Positions 1 through 7,279 of a DNA stretch of 26,537 nucleotides are shown here, in pieces. Numbering within the stretch: position 1 is the stretch's first letter; every line of letters starts with the position of its first letter. The position numbers and the translations under genes are program-made. Below the pieces are notes generated by a model. The model did not search any database and had not been told where the DNA came from. It saw only the letters and a program-made list of their open reading frames with translations. The stretch covers positions 1 through 26,537 of IMG/VR virus record IMGVR_UViG_3300031885_002150. One strand, 5' to 3'. Source of the DNA: a virus.

Positions 1-248
1 GGTCTGGCCCCCGTAGTGAAGTGGTGCGAAAATTCTTATTTTGTGCAACATCACCACCACCCCCCGTCGCCAGTTGGAAGGCTCGGGAAGGGGTTTTAGC
101 GGGCCCTGTAAATTCAAAGGAATGCTTTTGATACTTTCCGAATAGGTTGCAAGGTCTGTACTGTACACGCATTGCGTTGTTTCGTATGCGCGCGAGCGGT
201 TAGTATTGGGGCAGTCCATGGCGGATTCGGCGCAGGGGAGTAGAACGA
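1..248. other. Leader region upstream of the packaging operon, no gene seen
   Basis: No convincing coding sequence, tRNA or long repeat is visible here. There is a short perfect dyad, TGTAC-T-GTACA, at 157-167, and a weak promoter-like pair at 177-206. In lambda-like phages the cohesive-end (cos) site lies next to the small terminase gene, so this stretch is where such a site would be expected, but I cannot identify one from the sequence. Confidence 0.4.
177..206 (+). promoter_or_regulatory. Weak promoter candidate for the packaging/late operon
   Basis: TTGTTT at 177-182 and TAGTAT at 201-206 are separated by 18 bases and resemble -35 and -10 boxes. Transcription would start near 213, upstream of the ribosome binding site at 234-240 of the first gene. 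Planctomycete promoters are poorly constrained and this match is imperfect, so it is only a candidate. Confidence 0.22.
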
Positions 249-983
249 TTGGGACACCGTCGGAAGGATCCAGCGGCCCGAAAGAAGGCGGCCCCGAAAA
301 AACCGCGGCCCGTTTCTAAGCCGGCCCCGAAACCGGTGCCGACGACGATCGAGTACATGACGGCGCAAGCCATTGGAAACGAGCTTGGCGTAAATCGCCG
401 GACGGTTAGGGAGTGGTTTGATCGCGGCTGCCCTGCGGGTCCAGTGTCGGAAGTGATTGCTTGGCGGGACGCTAATATCAAGCTGACGCGGGCGACGTTT
501 GCTAATCGCTTCGGTGGTCCGGCGCCGGCGCCGGAAGTCGACGAAGGGCAAATGAAGCGGGGGCAGCTCCTCGAGTTGCAAACGCGCGAGGCGATCAAGA
601 AAACTCAAACCGAAACTCAGCTTCGGCTGTTTCAGTTACGGGAAAAGCATGGCGAAATGGTTGAGCGGGCCCTGGTTCAACGCCAGGTAGCCGCGATCTA
701 CGTGCGGATCAAGGAGCGGTTGCTCGCGTGTTCGGACGAAATGGAGACGGAATTCCCGGCTGAAACGCGGGTTTCTAACAAGCGGGTGCTCGACGAATTC
801 TTGCGGCGCGTGCTGATGGAAGTCAGTCTGTCCGTCGTGTCCGAGGAAAGCGTTGATGACTTAGTGATAGCGGAGGCCGCCAACATTCTCGCAAGTCGCG
901 AGGCTGACGAAGCGGATGACGGCGAGGAATTGCCCGACGAATCGGGTGACCTTCTCGACGAACCGGCGACGATCGCCGAATAG
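249..983 (+). CDS. Small-terminase-like DNA-binding protein with Nu1-type HTH
   Basis: Probable small terminase subunit, which would recognise the packaging site on phage DNA and recruit the large subunit. The 244-residue product starts with a basic Lys/Pro-rich tail (1-31). A helix-turn-helix of the Nu1/excisionase type follows at about 33-77, with the signature VREWFDRGCPAG and a following AWRDAN. A charged, probably coiled-coil helix spans about 100-160, and the C-terminus (218-244) is strongly acidic. The start is TTG at 249, chosen because AGGGGAG at 234-240 sits 8 bases upstream. It lies five bases before the large terminase gene, the usual neighbour of a small subunit. The HTH and acidic tail fit the role, but sequence identity to known small terminases cannot be checked here. 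The same HTH recurs in the protein at 2997-3605. Confidence 0.65.
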   Translation: MGHRRKDPAARKKAAPKKPRPVSKPAPKPVPTTIEYMTAQAIGNELGVNRRTVREWFDRGCPAGPVSEVIAWRDANIKLTRATFANRFGGPAPAPEVDEGQMKRGQLLELQTREAIKKTQTETQLRLFQLREKHGEMVERALVQRQVAAIYVRIKERLLACSDEMETEFPAETRVSNKRVLDEFLRRVLMEVSLSVVSEESVDDLVIAEAANILASREADEADDGEELPDESGDLLDEPATIAE

Positions 984-988
984 GCTGT

Positions 989-2971
989 TTGGTAGAGCAA
1001 ATGGTGGCTGCGGATTCTTTATTCGCCGATGTTGCGCGCCAGCTCCGGCCGGCTCGTCGAAAGCGGTTGCTCGATTGGTGCATCCGCTACGGATTCAATG
1101 AGATTGGCGAGCCCTATAACCATGGCGGCTATCCTCACCTGGGCGCCCCGGGCGGGCCCTGCGATGCCTATGACGATCCCGAGATTCGGGAAATCGATCT
1201 TCAGTTCGGCACGCGGCTCGGGAAAACCTTCTTCGGCTCGACGTGCCTGGGGCATACGGCCTCCGAGGAACCTTGCCCGATGATGCTCGCGACGCCGGTC
1301 GAGAAACTGGCGCACGATATCACCACCCGCATGTATAAGATGTTCGAGCGCAACCGGACGCTGGCCAAGCAGCTCGGGCGGGTCGACAAGCGTAACAAAA
1401 CGGCGATCGAGCTTGACCATTGTTCGATTCATATCGCCTGGTCGCGATCGCCGAGCACGCTGGGCGATAAGAATGCCAAGGTCGGGCACGGGGCAGAGAT
1501 CGACAAGTGGGAGCGGCCATCCACCAGCAGCGAAGCCGAACCGCTCTCGCTATTCCTGGATCGCGGAAAAAACTTCCCGAATTCCAAGTTCATCCTGGAA
1601 TCGACGCCATCGAAAGCCAAGACGTCGCGGATCGGCCGGCGGATGGCGATGTCGAGCCAGTCACGCTATTACGTGCCATGCCCGCATTGCAAGGCATACC
1701 AGAATTGGAAGTTCGAACACGTCCATTGGGAGAAGCTGCCCAATGGCGAGGAAGATCGTGACCTGGCGGCCAAGACTGCCTATTACGAATGCGAGCATTG
1801 CCAAGAGAAGATCTTAGACCACCATCGCAACGAAGCGCTGCGGATGGGTGTGTGGGTGCCGGCGGGCTGCGGCATCGATCACGATCTGGCTTGGCGGTGT
1901 GCTAAGCGGCGGCTCGAATTATTGAAAGCCGGCAAGTTCTCGCTCGTGCGGCCCGGCAAGTTCTGGGAACACCCTTATTTACTGGGAGAGCCTGATCGCG
2001 ACGGGCGGGCGGCCGGGTTTCATCTGTCATCGCTCAATGCGTCGCGCGTGACCTGGGGAGAAGTGGCGGCGAAGTTCGTCGAAGCCTACAAGTATCCGAC
2101 GGAGCTTCAGAACTTCGTCAATCAATGGCTGGCCGAAACGTGGGTCGATCGCGAGGAGGAACTTAACTGGTCGGATCTGGCGGCCAGGATGATCGTGCCG
2201 GTGCCGCGGTTCGTGGTGCCGGCCTGGGCCTCGATGGTCTGCATCGGCGTGGATAGGCAAGTCGATCATTACAAGTACAGTGTCGATGCGTTTGGGCCCG
2301 ATCGATCGCACACGCTCGACTATGGTCGGGAAACCGACTTGGAAGTGATCTTAAAGGACATTGTCCAACGGCGGTATGAGCATGAGGACGGCGGCGATTC
2401 TGTCATGCCTTCTTACACCCTGATCGATTCGGGGTTTCTGCCGAAGGATGTTTACCTGGCTGTGATTCGCTGTCTATCGGCGAACCCGCCGATACGTGTC
2501 CTGCCGTGCAAGGGGCCGAATAAGCCGTTATTAGCGCCTTATCAAAAGGGGACAACGGGCAAGGATACGATTATGCCCGGAATGCCGCTCATCTGGGTTG
2601 ATCCCGACTGGACGAATGAGAAGCTGGATTTCGAGATTTCGAACACGCAACCCGGAGCGGCCGGCAGTATCAGCGTGTTTCATGGGATGCCGGACGATCA
2701 CGAAGATTGGTTTCGGCAACTTGTCAACGAGCGGCATGTGCTCACCGTCGATAAGAAGAATCGAGAGCACTACGTTTGGCAGCGTATCACGATGTCGCAT
2801 CCCAACGATTACCGGGATACGAAACGCTATAGCGGCATCGCTATGCTCATTGCAACCGGAGGCAAGGGGCCACCCCCGCGAGCCAACTCTGGGGAGCCCG
2901 TCATTTCATCGGCACCGCGCCGTTCTTACAGCTCGCCCGACGGTCGGGCCTATCTTGCTTCACAACGCTAG
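989..2971 (+). CDS. Terminase large subunit, GpA family (DNA packaging ATPase/nuclease)
   Basis: Large terminase motor that cuts concatemeric phage DNA and pumps it into the prohead. The 660-residue length fits the lambda gpA family. Residues 74-80, GTRLGKT, form the Walker A-like loop. AEIDKW at about 169-174 occupies the Walker B position, and ESTP at 204-207 looks like the coupling motif. A zinc-binding pair follows, C231/C234 and C268/C271. The C-terminal nuclease domain shows GVDRQ (D422) and LIDSGF (D480), two of the expected acidic metal ligands. The start could be TTG at 989 or ATG at 1001; neither has a strong ribosome binding site, and translation may be coupled to the gene ending at 983. 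Oddity: the usual Asp of the Walker B 'DE' pair seems to be Ala, and the preceding strand is not very hydrophobic. Family assignment is strong; the exact start is not. Confidence 0.9.
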   Translation: MVEQMVAADSLFADVARQLRPARRKRLLDWCIRYGFNEIGEPYNHGGYPHLGAPGGPCDAYDDPEIREIDLQFGTRLGKTFFGSTCLGHTASEEPCPMMLATPVEKLAHDITTRMYKMFERNRTLAKQLGRVDKRNKTAIELDHCSIHIAWSRSPSTLGDKNAKVGHGAEIDKWERPSTSSEAEPLSLFLDRGKNFPNSKFILESTPSKAKTSRIGRRMAMSSQSRYYVPCPHCKAYQNWKFEHVHWEKLPNGEEDRDLAAKTAYYECEHCQEKILDHHRNEALRMGVWVPAGCGIDHDLAWRCAKRRLELLKAGKFSLVRPGKFWEHPYLLGEPDRDGRAAGFHLSSLNASRVTWGEVAAKFVEAYKYPTELQNFVNQWLAETWVDREEELNWSDLAARMIVPVPRFVVPAWASMVCIGVDRQVDHYKYSVDAFGPDRSHTLDYGRETDLEVILKDIVQRRYEHEDGGDSVMPSYTLIDSGFLPKDVYLAVIRCLSANPPIRVLPCKGPNKPLLAPYQKGTTGKDTIMPGMPLIWVDPDWTNEKLDFEISNTQPGAAGSISVFHGMPDDHEDWFRQLVNERHVLTVDKKNREHYVWQRITMSHPNDYRDTKRYSGIAMLIATGGKGPPPRANSGEPVISSAPRRSYSSPDGRAYLASQR

Positions 2972-2996
2972 GGAATTTCGTAAAGGGAGTATTTCG

Positions 2997-3605
2997 ATGG
3001 CAAAACCCAAAGATCAATTGAAGCCGGTCACCCCGGAGCAGCGGGCGCTGCTGGAAAAAAACGCCGACCTGCCGAGCGATCCGGTCGTCAATCCGGCGAC
3101 CGAAACGGTCAGCAAACCGGAGCCAATGCCCGCCGAAGTGGGTGAGACGGCCGAAGCGATTGAGGAGAAGCCAAGGCACGATCCGTCGCGGGTGCGATCG
3201 ATCGCGGCATTCTTTTACGTCCCCGAGGCGGAAGTGATTAGCTGGCTGGATCAAGGTTGTCCGGCCGGGCAAATGGATACCGTCGCGATGTGGCGGAAGG
3301 ACAATCTGCCGATGCCTGGCGTGCAAATGCTGACGCTCGAGGTTCCCGTGATCGAGAAGCTGATCGGTGGCGACTATCAATCCAAGAAACGAGCTTCGAT
3401 TGACGTATCGATCGACAACAATCAATATCGAGCGCTGCGCTACCTGATGGACGGCTTGCAATCGGTTCAAGCAATTGGTCCGGGTAGCCCGCGAACTTCG
3501 AAGTTCCGGGCCAGTCGAGCCGGCAGCCAAGGGGATGCGGTGCGGTTCCTTCTGGATCAAATCTATCTGCAATACGTCAAGCCGATGGACGTTTCAGTAG
3601 CTTAG
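2997..3605 (+). CDS. HTH protein paralogous to the small-terminase-like protein
   Basis: A 202-residue protein with no clear published function that I can name. Its N-terminal 60 residues are low-complexity (Pro, Glu, Ala). Residues about 65-103 carry VISWLDQGCPAG followed by AMWRKDN, which aligns with VREWFDRGCPAG and AWRDAN of the protein at 249-983, so the two share a Nu1-type DNA-binding domain. The C-terminal half (110-202) has a basic stretch (QSKKRAS near 128-134) and predicted helices. The start is ATG at 2997 with AAAGGGAG at 2982-2989, 7 bases upstream; a longer open frame upstream overlaps the terminase gene and is not needed. Sitting between the large terminase and the gpW-position gene, it may be a second DNA-recognition subunit for packaging or a late regulator. 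The domain relationship is visible; the role is inference. Confidence 0.6.
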   Translation: MAKPKDQLKPVTPEQRALLEKNADLPSDPVVNPATETVSKPEPMPAEVGETAEAIEEKPRHDPSRVRSIAAFFYVPEAEVISWLDQGCPAGQMDTVAMWRKDNLPMPGVQMLTLEVPVIEKLIGGDYQSKKRASIDVSIDNNQYRALRYLMDGLQSVQAIGPGSPRTSKFRASRAGSQGDAVRFLLDQIYLQYVKPMDVSVA

Positions 3606-3610
3606 GCGAG

Positions 3611-3673
3611 CGCGCAGGCGGTCATATCTTAGAACCGCATTACTGCGGGCCCCTATCAGATTGACCGCCTGCG
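3611..3673. repeat. 12-bp inverted repeat enclosing a small hairpin
   Basis: CGCAGGCGGTCA at 3611-3622 is the exact reverse complement of TGACCGCCTGCG at 3662-3673. Inside the loop CCGCA (3633-3637) and TGCGG (3642-3646) form a second, nested hairpin. TTTT follows the right arm, so on the plus strand the element resembles a long-loop intrinsic terminator or a processing structure between packaging and head genes. Sequence symmetry is seen; function is inference. Confidence 0.6.
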
Positions 3674-3696
3674 TTTTCCATTCGCATGATGCCGGC

Positions 3697-3996
3697 ATGA
3701 CCTTCACGCCGGAACAAATGGCGACGGCTGCTCTCGACGCTTACGAGGCTTACAACGTCAACGCGAGTTATCGCGAGGACAATGACGCCACGAAAGCCGC
3801 GGCATTTATCACGGCGTGTACCAGGCTCATCGGGCTCTTGCCAACGATGTCGCGTCAGTCGGCGCGATTCGAGTTGAGTTTCACGCCTTCCGAGCTCCGC
3901 ATGGCACGTCAAGACGCGCAGCGGTTTTTGCAGGCGGCGAATCAATATGCCAATGGCGGAGCCCGCTACTTCTCGCTCGAAAACTTTCGGCAGTAG
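3697..3996 (+). CDS. Small protein in the gpW (head-tail joining) position
   Basis: A 99-residue protein, mostly helical in appearance and without motifs I recognise. It sits exactly between the terminase and portal genes, where lambda encodes gpW, a small head-completion protein of the head-tail joint. Its sequence (FTPEQMATAALDAYEAYN at the start, LRMARQDAQRFLQAANQY near the end) does not let me assign it to that family with confidence. The ATG at 3697 was chosen because it lies beyond the inverted repeat; the TTG at 3661 in the same frame would place the start inside the repeat's right arm. No strong ribosome binding site is visible, which is odd. It ends 6 bases before the portal start, so coupling is likely. 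Confidence 0.55.
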   Translation: MTFTPEQMATAALDAYEAYNVNASYREDNDATKAAAFITACTRLIGLLPTMSRQSARFELSFTPSELRMARQDAQRFLQAANQYANGGARYFSLENFRQ

Positions 3997-4002
3997 CCCC
4001 TT

Positions 4003-5592
4003 ATGCCGCCACGATTGCCCAAAGAGCAAACGCTGTCCGGGGCCTACGAAGGTCTGCGGACGGAATACGACGCCGCCCGCGAGTCGCGGCTCCGTCGTCG
4101 TCGGCCAGGTGTCACGGGGACGGGGCGGTCGGCCGATTGGCATTACCGATCGCAAGTCGATTACCTCAAGCTAATCGAGCTGGCCCGCGATACCCATCGC
4201 AACGATCCGATCGCCGGCCAATTGCTCGAGCGGGTAAGCGATAACGTCGTGCAAGACGGCTTCACCCTGGATCCTGACACTAAGGATAAAGGGCTAGATC
4301 AAGAGCTTCGCGATCGCTGGTACGAATGGGCAGAGAACCCATTGCTGTGCGATAAGGCGCGCGAGTCGACTTTCCAGGAGAAGGAAAAGCTGATTTCGCT
4401 GGCGATGGATATCGACGGCGATTGCTTCGAACTTCCCTGCCGGGATGGCTCGCTGGAAAGCGTCGAAGCCCATCGCTGCCGGACGCCAGGAAACACGGTC
4501 AAGCAAGTCATCTGCGGCGTGAAGCTGGGCCCGCACCGCGAGCGCCAAGAATACTGGTTCACGCCGAACGATATCGACCCCTGGATGCCGCTCGACAAAG
4601 TCGGCGACATTGTGAAATACCCCGCCTACGATAAAGAGGGGATGCGAACCGTTTTCCATATCCTGACGCGGAAGCGTTCTAGCCAAACGCGCGGGATTAC
4701 GGCTCTGGCGCCAATCTTCGACATGCTCGGGATCGGCGGCGATCTGCTTTTCGCGGCGCTCATCCGCAGTCAGATTGCCAATTGCATCGCGTTCATTCGC
4801 CAACGCGGTGCTCTCTATGCCGGCGATGGCAGCGTGGCGGCCACGGGGCCCGTCACGACGCGCACGAATGCCGACGGGTCGACGATGCAATCCGAGGAAA
4901 TCTACCCGGGTATGCAATTGGTGGCGGGGCAAGATGAAACGATCCAAGGATTCTCGCCTGGCGTCGCCTCGCCCGACACTGAGCGGGTAATGAACCTCGT
5001 TCTCTCGATTGTGGGGGCCAACGTCGGCGCACCGCTCAATATGGTGCTGCTGGATCCGACCAAAGCTAACTTCTCCTCGCTGCGCGGCAATTTTGAACAA
5101 GCGAAGTTCGGATTCCGACAAAAACAGCGGCGGATGCGCGAGAAATTCCATACGCCGTGCTACCTCTGGAAAGTTCGCCAGTGGTGCTATGACGATCCGA
5201 CGATGGAGCAGTTTCGCACACGGGGCGATATCAAGCTGTTCAACCATCTGTGGCACGCGCCTGCCTGGCCTTATCTGGATCCGCTCAAGGATGCCGGCGC
5301 GGATTTGATGATCTTGTCGAACGGCCTGAGCTCGCCGCGGCGGATTCACGCCGAGGCCGGTCGCGACTGGGCCGACGTCTGCGATGAGATCGCCAAAGAC
5401 AACGTCATGGCGATGGAGATCGCGATCGCGGCATCGAAAGCCCTCTTTGAGCGAACGGGCGAGCGGGTTGATTGGCGGGAAATCATGCCGCTACCGAAGC
5501 CCGGCAGCCTGAAATTCAATTTGGCCGTCGAGTCCGATGCACCGGAAAACGACGCGGCGTCGAAACCTACATCCGATGCGGGGGCAGCATGA
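4003..5592 (+). CDS. Portal protein, lambda gpB type
   Basis: Forms the ring at one capsid vertex through which DNA enters and leaves and to which the tail attaches. The 529-residue length and the sequence match the lambda portal family. An early basic segment (RLRRRRP) precedes the segment DPIAGQLLERVSDNVVQDGF. The central region includes RGITALAPIFDMLGIGGDLL, and GANVGAPLNMVLLDPTKAN leads into NFSSLRGNFEQAKFGFRQKQ, the typical helical stem and clip area of this family. It starts at ATG 4003, 6 bases after the previous stop, with no strong ribosome binding site, so translation is probably coupled. Its stop overlaps the next start as ATGA at 5589-5592. The C-terminal 25 residues are low-complexity. 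Gene order (large terminase, small protein, portal, S49 protease) supports the call. Confidence 0.88.
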   Translation: MPPRLPKEQTLSGAYEGLRTEYDAARESRLRRRRPGVTGTGRSADWHYRSQVDYLKLIELARDTHRNDPIAGQLLERVSDNVVQDGFTLDPDTKDKGLDQELRDRWYEWAENPLLCDKARESTFQEKEKLISLAMDIDGDCFELPCRDGSLESVEAHRCRTPGNTVKQVICGVKLGPHRERQEYWFTPNDIDPWMPLDKVGDIVKYPAYDKEGMRTVFHILTRKRSSQTRGITALAPIFDMLGIGGDLLFAALIRSQIANCIAFIRQRGALYAGDGSVAATGPVTTRTNADGSTMQSEEIYPGMQLVAGQDETIQGFSPGVASPDTERVMNLVLSIVGANVGAPLNMVLLDPTKANFSSLRGNFEQAKFGFRQKQRRMREKFHTPCYLWKVRQWCYDDPTMEQFRTRGDIKLFNHLWHAPAWPYLDPLKDAGADLMILSNGLSSPRRIHAEAGRDWADVCDEIAKDNVMAMEIAIAASKALFERTGERVDWREIMPLPKPGSLKFNLAVESDAPENDAASKPTSDAGAA

Positions 5593-7193
5593 GCAGCGCA
5601 ATCGAAGAATTTCGGGCTAACCTCACGCCGGCCCGCTTTGACGAATACTTTGGGGCTTGGGCGATGGAATCCAATCGCCTGATGATGATGCGCGAACGCC
5701 TCACCAGCATGGACGTGCGGCGGCATCTGCAAGAGCACGAATCCGAACTCAAGGCTTATGACGACGGCTATCGCCGGCCCAATTCCCAAGACAGTTGTCA
5801 AACGACGTCGACCGGCACGCTGATCGTTTCGCTCACCGGCACGCTGATGAAACAGTGCTCGAGCTACGGAGGAACGAGCACGGTATCGGTGCGGCGGTTG
5901 CTCCGCCTCGCGGCCAGGGATGAATCGGTCAAAAACTGCCTGTTGCTGATCGATTCGCCGGGCGGCACGGTTGCCGGCACGCACGATCTGGCGATGGACG
6001 TGCGGGAATTCGGCAAAATCAAGCCAATTGACGCCTATATCGAAGATTTGGGGGCCTCGGCCGCCTATTGGGTCGCGTCGCAATGCCGCAAGGTTTATTC
6101 GAACGAAGGGGCCTTGATTGGCTCAATTGGCACCCTCGGCGTGTATCTCGATAGCTCGAAATACTACGAAAACGAAGGTTTTAAGGTCCGCGTGATCTCC
6201 ACGGGCCAGTTCAAGGGCACGGGCGTTCAAGGAACCGAGATTACCGACGAACAGCTCGCCTATCTACAGAAGCTAGTCGACGGCAATCAATCCATTTTCA
6301 ACGCCGACGTGGCTGCTGGCCGCGGCGCGGCCCTGAAGCGGGTCGAAAGCTGGGCCGACGGTCGCGTGTTCCGGGCCAGCGAAGCCCTGACCATGGGCCT
6401 GATCGACGGCATCCAAACGCGCGATCTGACGATCGCCAATCTGGCCAAAGCCAAGCCGGCCCGTAGTGCCGTGTCGGCCTCTCTCGCGTCCGACGCCGCC
6501 ACCATGTTCGACGCCGCGCTGCCGACCGAAACCGCCGATGCCGCTCCCGAGGACGAAGAAGAAGATCCTTGCGAGCAGGATCCCGAGGAAATCGACGAAG
6601 AAGTCGAAAAACCCAAGAGTGAAACCACATCGGGGCGTCCCGATGAAACTTTAACGGAGGATGCTTTGATGACTACTCAGAATGCCGCTGGCGCCCCGGC
6701 GCCGGCCCCCGTAGCTGCCGCTTCGGCCGCTATTCCTGCTGCCGTGGCTGCTGCTCCGGCTGCCGATCTTGGCCCGAAAGCCGCCACCCTCGCCGAATTG
6801 AAGGCCGGTTGCTTCGGTGCTGATGCGAATTTCCTTGTCGCGCAGATTGAAGCCGGCGCAACCCTGGCCAGCGCTCAAACGGCCTGGATGGCGCACATGG
6901 CCAACGAGAACGCCACGCTCAAGACCAAGCTCGAAGCCAACAAGCCGGCCGAACGTCCGGGCGTCGATGCCCTGGGCGCTGGTGTCGGCACGTCGAGCGA
7001 GGAAAGCGGCGGGTTGAACGCGGTCGACAAGTGGAACGCGGAATTCGATTCGCGGCTCAAGGCCGGCATGTCGCGCGAGCAAGCGAAAGCCGACATCGAC
7101 AAGAAGCATCCGACGTTGCGGGCGGCCTATGTCGACGCTTTCAACGCCGAAAACAAGGCCAAGTTGGCGGTCGGACCCCGCAACAGCCGTTAG
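5589..7193 (+). CDS. Prohead protease of the S49 (SppA/lambda gpC) family
   Basis: Serine protease that matures the procapsid by cleaving head proteins and scaffold. The product from ATG 5589 is 534 residues. SPGG at 123-126 forms the oxyanion-turn motif. GASAAYW places the nucleophile at Ser157, and STGQFKGTG places the general-base Lys at 209; this is the Ser/Lys dyad of signal-peptide-peptidase-like enzymes. After the protease domain (about 75-305) comes a long acidic, Asp/Glu-rich linker (about 325-350). An Ala/Pro-rich and helical C-terminal region follows, which is the scaffold part. The start overlaps the portal stop (ATGA). The in-frame scaffold start at 6669 gives a second product, as in lambda C/Nu3. 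A longer in-frame extension back to 5472 overlaps the portal and is unlikely. Confidence 0.9.
   Translation: MSSAIEEFRANLTPARFDEYFGAWAMESNRLMMMRERLTSMDVRRHLQEHESELKAYDDGYRRPNSQDSCQTTSTGTLIVSLTGTLMKQCSSYGGTSTVSVRRLLRLAARDESVKNCLLLIDSPGGTVAGTHDLAMDVREFGKIKPIDAYIEDLGASAAYWVASQCRKVYSNEGALIGSIGTLGVYLDSSKYYENEGFKVRVISTGQFKGTGVQGTEITDEQLAYLQKLVDGNQSIFNADVAAGRGAALKRVESWADGRVFRASEALTMGLIDGIQTRDLTIANLAKAKPARSAVSASLASDAATMFDAALPTETADAAPEDEEEDPCEQDPEEIDEEVEKPKSETTSGRPDETLTEDALMTTQNAAGAPAPAPVAAASAAIPAAVAAAPAADLGPKAATLAELKAGCFGADANFLVAQIEAGATLASAQTAWMAHMANENATLKTKLEANKPAERPGVDALGAGVGTSSEESGGLNAVDKWNAEFDSRLKAGMSREQAKADIDKKHPTLRAAYVDAFNAENKAKLAVGPRNSR
6656..6660 (+). promoter_or_regulatory. Internal ribosome binding site for the nested scaffold
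   Basis: GGAGG lies inside the protease gene, 8 bases before an in-frame ATG at 6669. It is among the strongest Shine-Dalgarno sites in the window and its only apparent purpose is to start the nested product. Confidence 0.7.
6669..7193 (+). CDS. Nested capsid scaffold protein (Nu3-like, in frame within the protease gene)
   Basis: Predicted 174-residue scaffold made by internal initiation in the same frame as the protease, so it equals that protein's C-terminus. It begins MTTQNAAG, runs through an Ala/Pro-rich segment to about residue 35, then a helical section (KAATLAELKAG onward, with NENATLKTKLEAN) likely to form a coiled coil. It ends in a basic, helical tail (residues 120-174), typical of the capsid-binding end of scaffolds. 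In lambda, Nu3 is expressed this way from gene C, and the position here is identical. The start is supported by GGAGG at 6656-6660. Scaffolds evolve fast, so architecture and position are the main evidence rather than sequence identity. Confidence 0.72.
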   Translation: MTTQNAAGAPAPAPVAAASAAIPAAVAAAPAADLGPKAATLAELKAGCFGADANFLVAQIEAGATLASAQTAWMAHMANENATLKTKLEANKPAERPGVDALGAGVGTSSEESGGLNAVDKWNAEFDSRLKAGMSREQAKADIDKKHPTLRAAYVDAFNAENKAKLAVGPRNSR

Positions 7194-7235
7194 TTTCCTG
7201 CCCACCGCAAACAGCGTTTTTTGGGGCAGGAAACT
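7192..7235. repeat. Perfect 12-bp inverted repeat after the protease/scaffold stop
   Basis: AGTTTCCTGCCC at 7192-7203 pairs exactly with GGGCAGGAAACT at 7224-7235, with a 20-base loop. The left arm includes part of the TAG stop of the protease/scaffold frame (7191-7193). The loop holds a minor CGC-AAACA-GCG hairpin and a run of six T (7217-7222). The T-run is inside the loop, so it is not a standard terminator. An RNA structure that protects or separates the decoration and capsid message is plausible. Confidence 0.6.
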
Positions 7236-7279
7236 GCCATAAACGAGCGAAATTACAGCGTAATTAGGGGGTTTTTATC

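Noticed and set aside
2598-2996. N-terminal extension of the second HTH protein from 2598
   Set aside because: It lies inside the terminase gene and ATG 2997 has a good ribosome binding site at the right distance.
4294-5349. 351-codon minus-strand open frame inside the portal gene
   Set aside because: It is antisense to a well-supported portal gene and has a shadow-type composition rich in Arg, Ala and His.
5472-5588. N-terminal extension of the protease gene from 5472
   Set aside because: It would overlap the portal gene in a different frame; ATGA at 5589 gives a standard coupled start.
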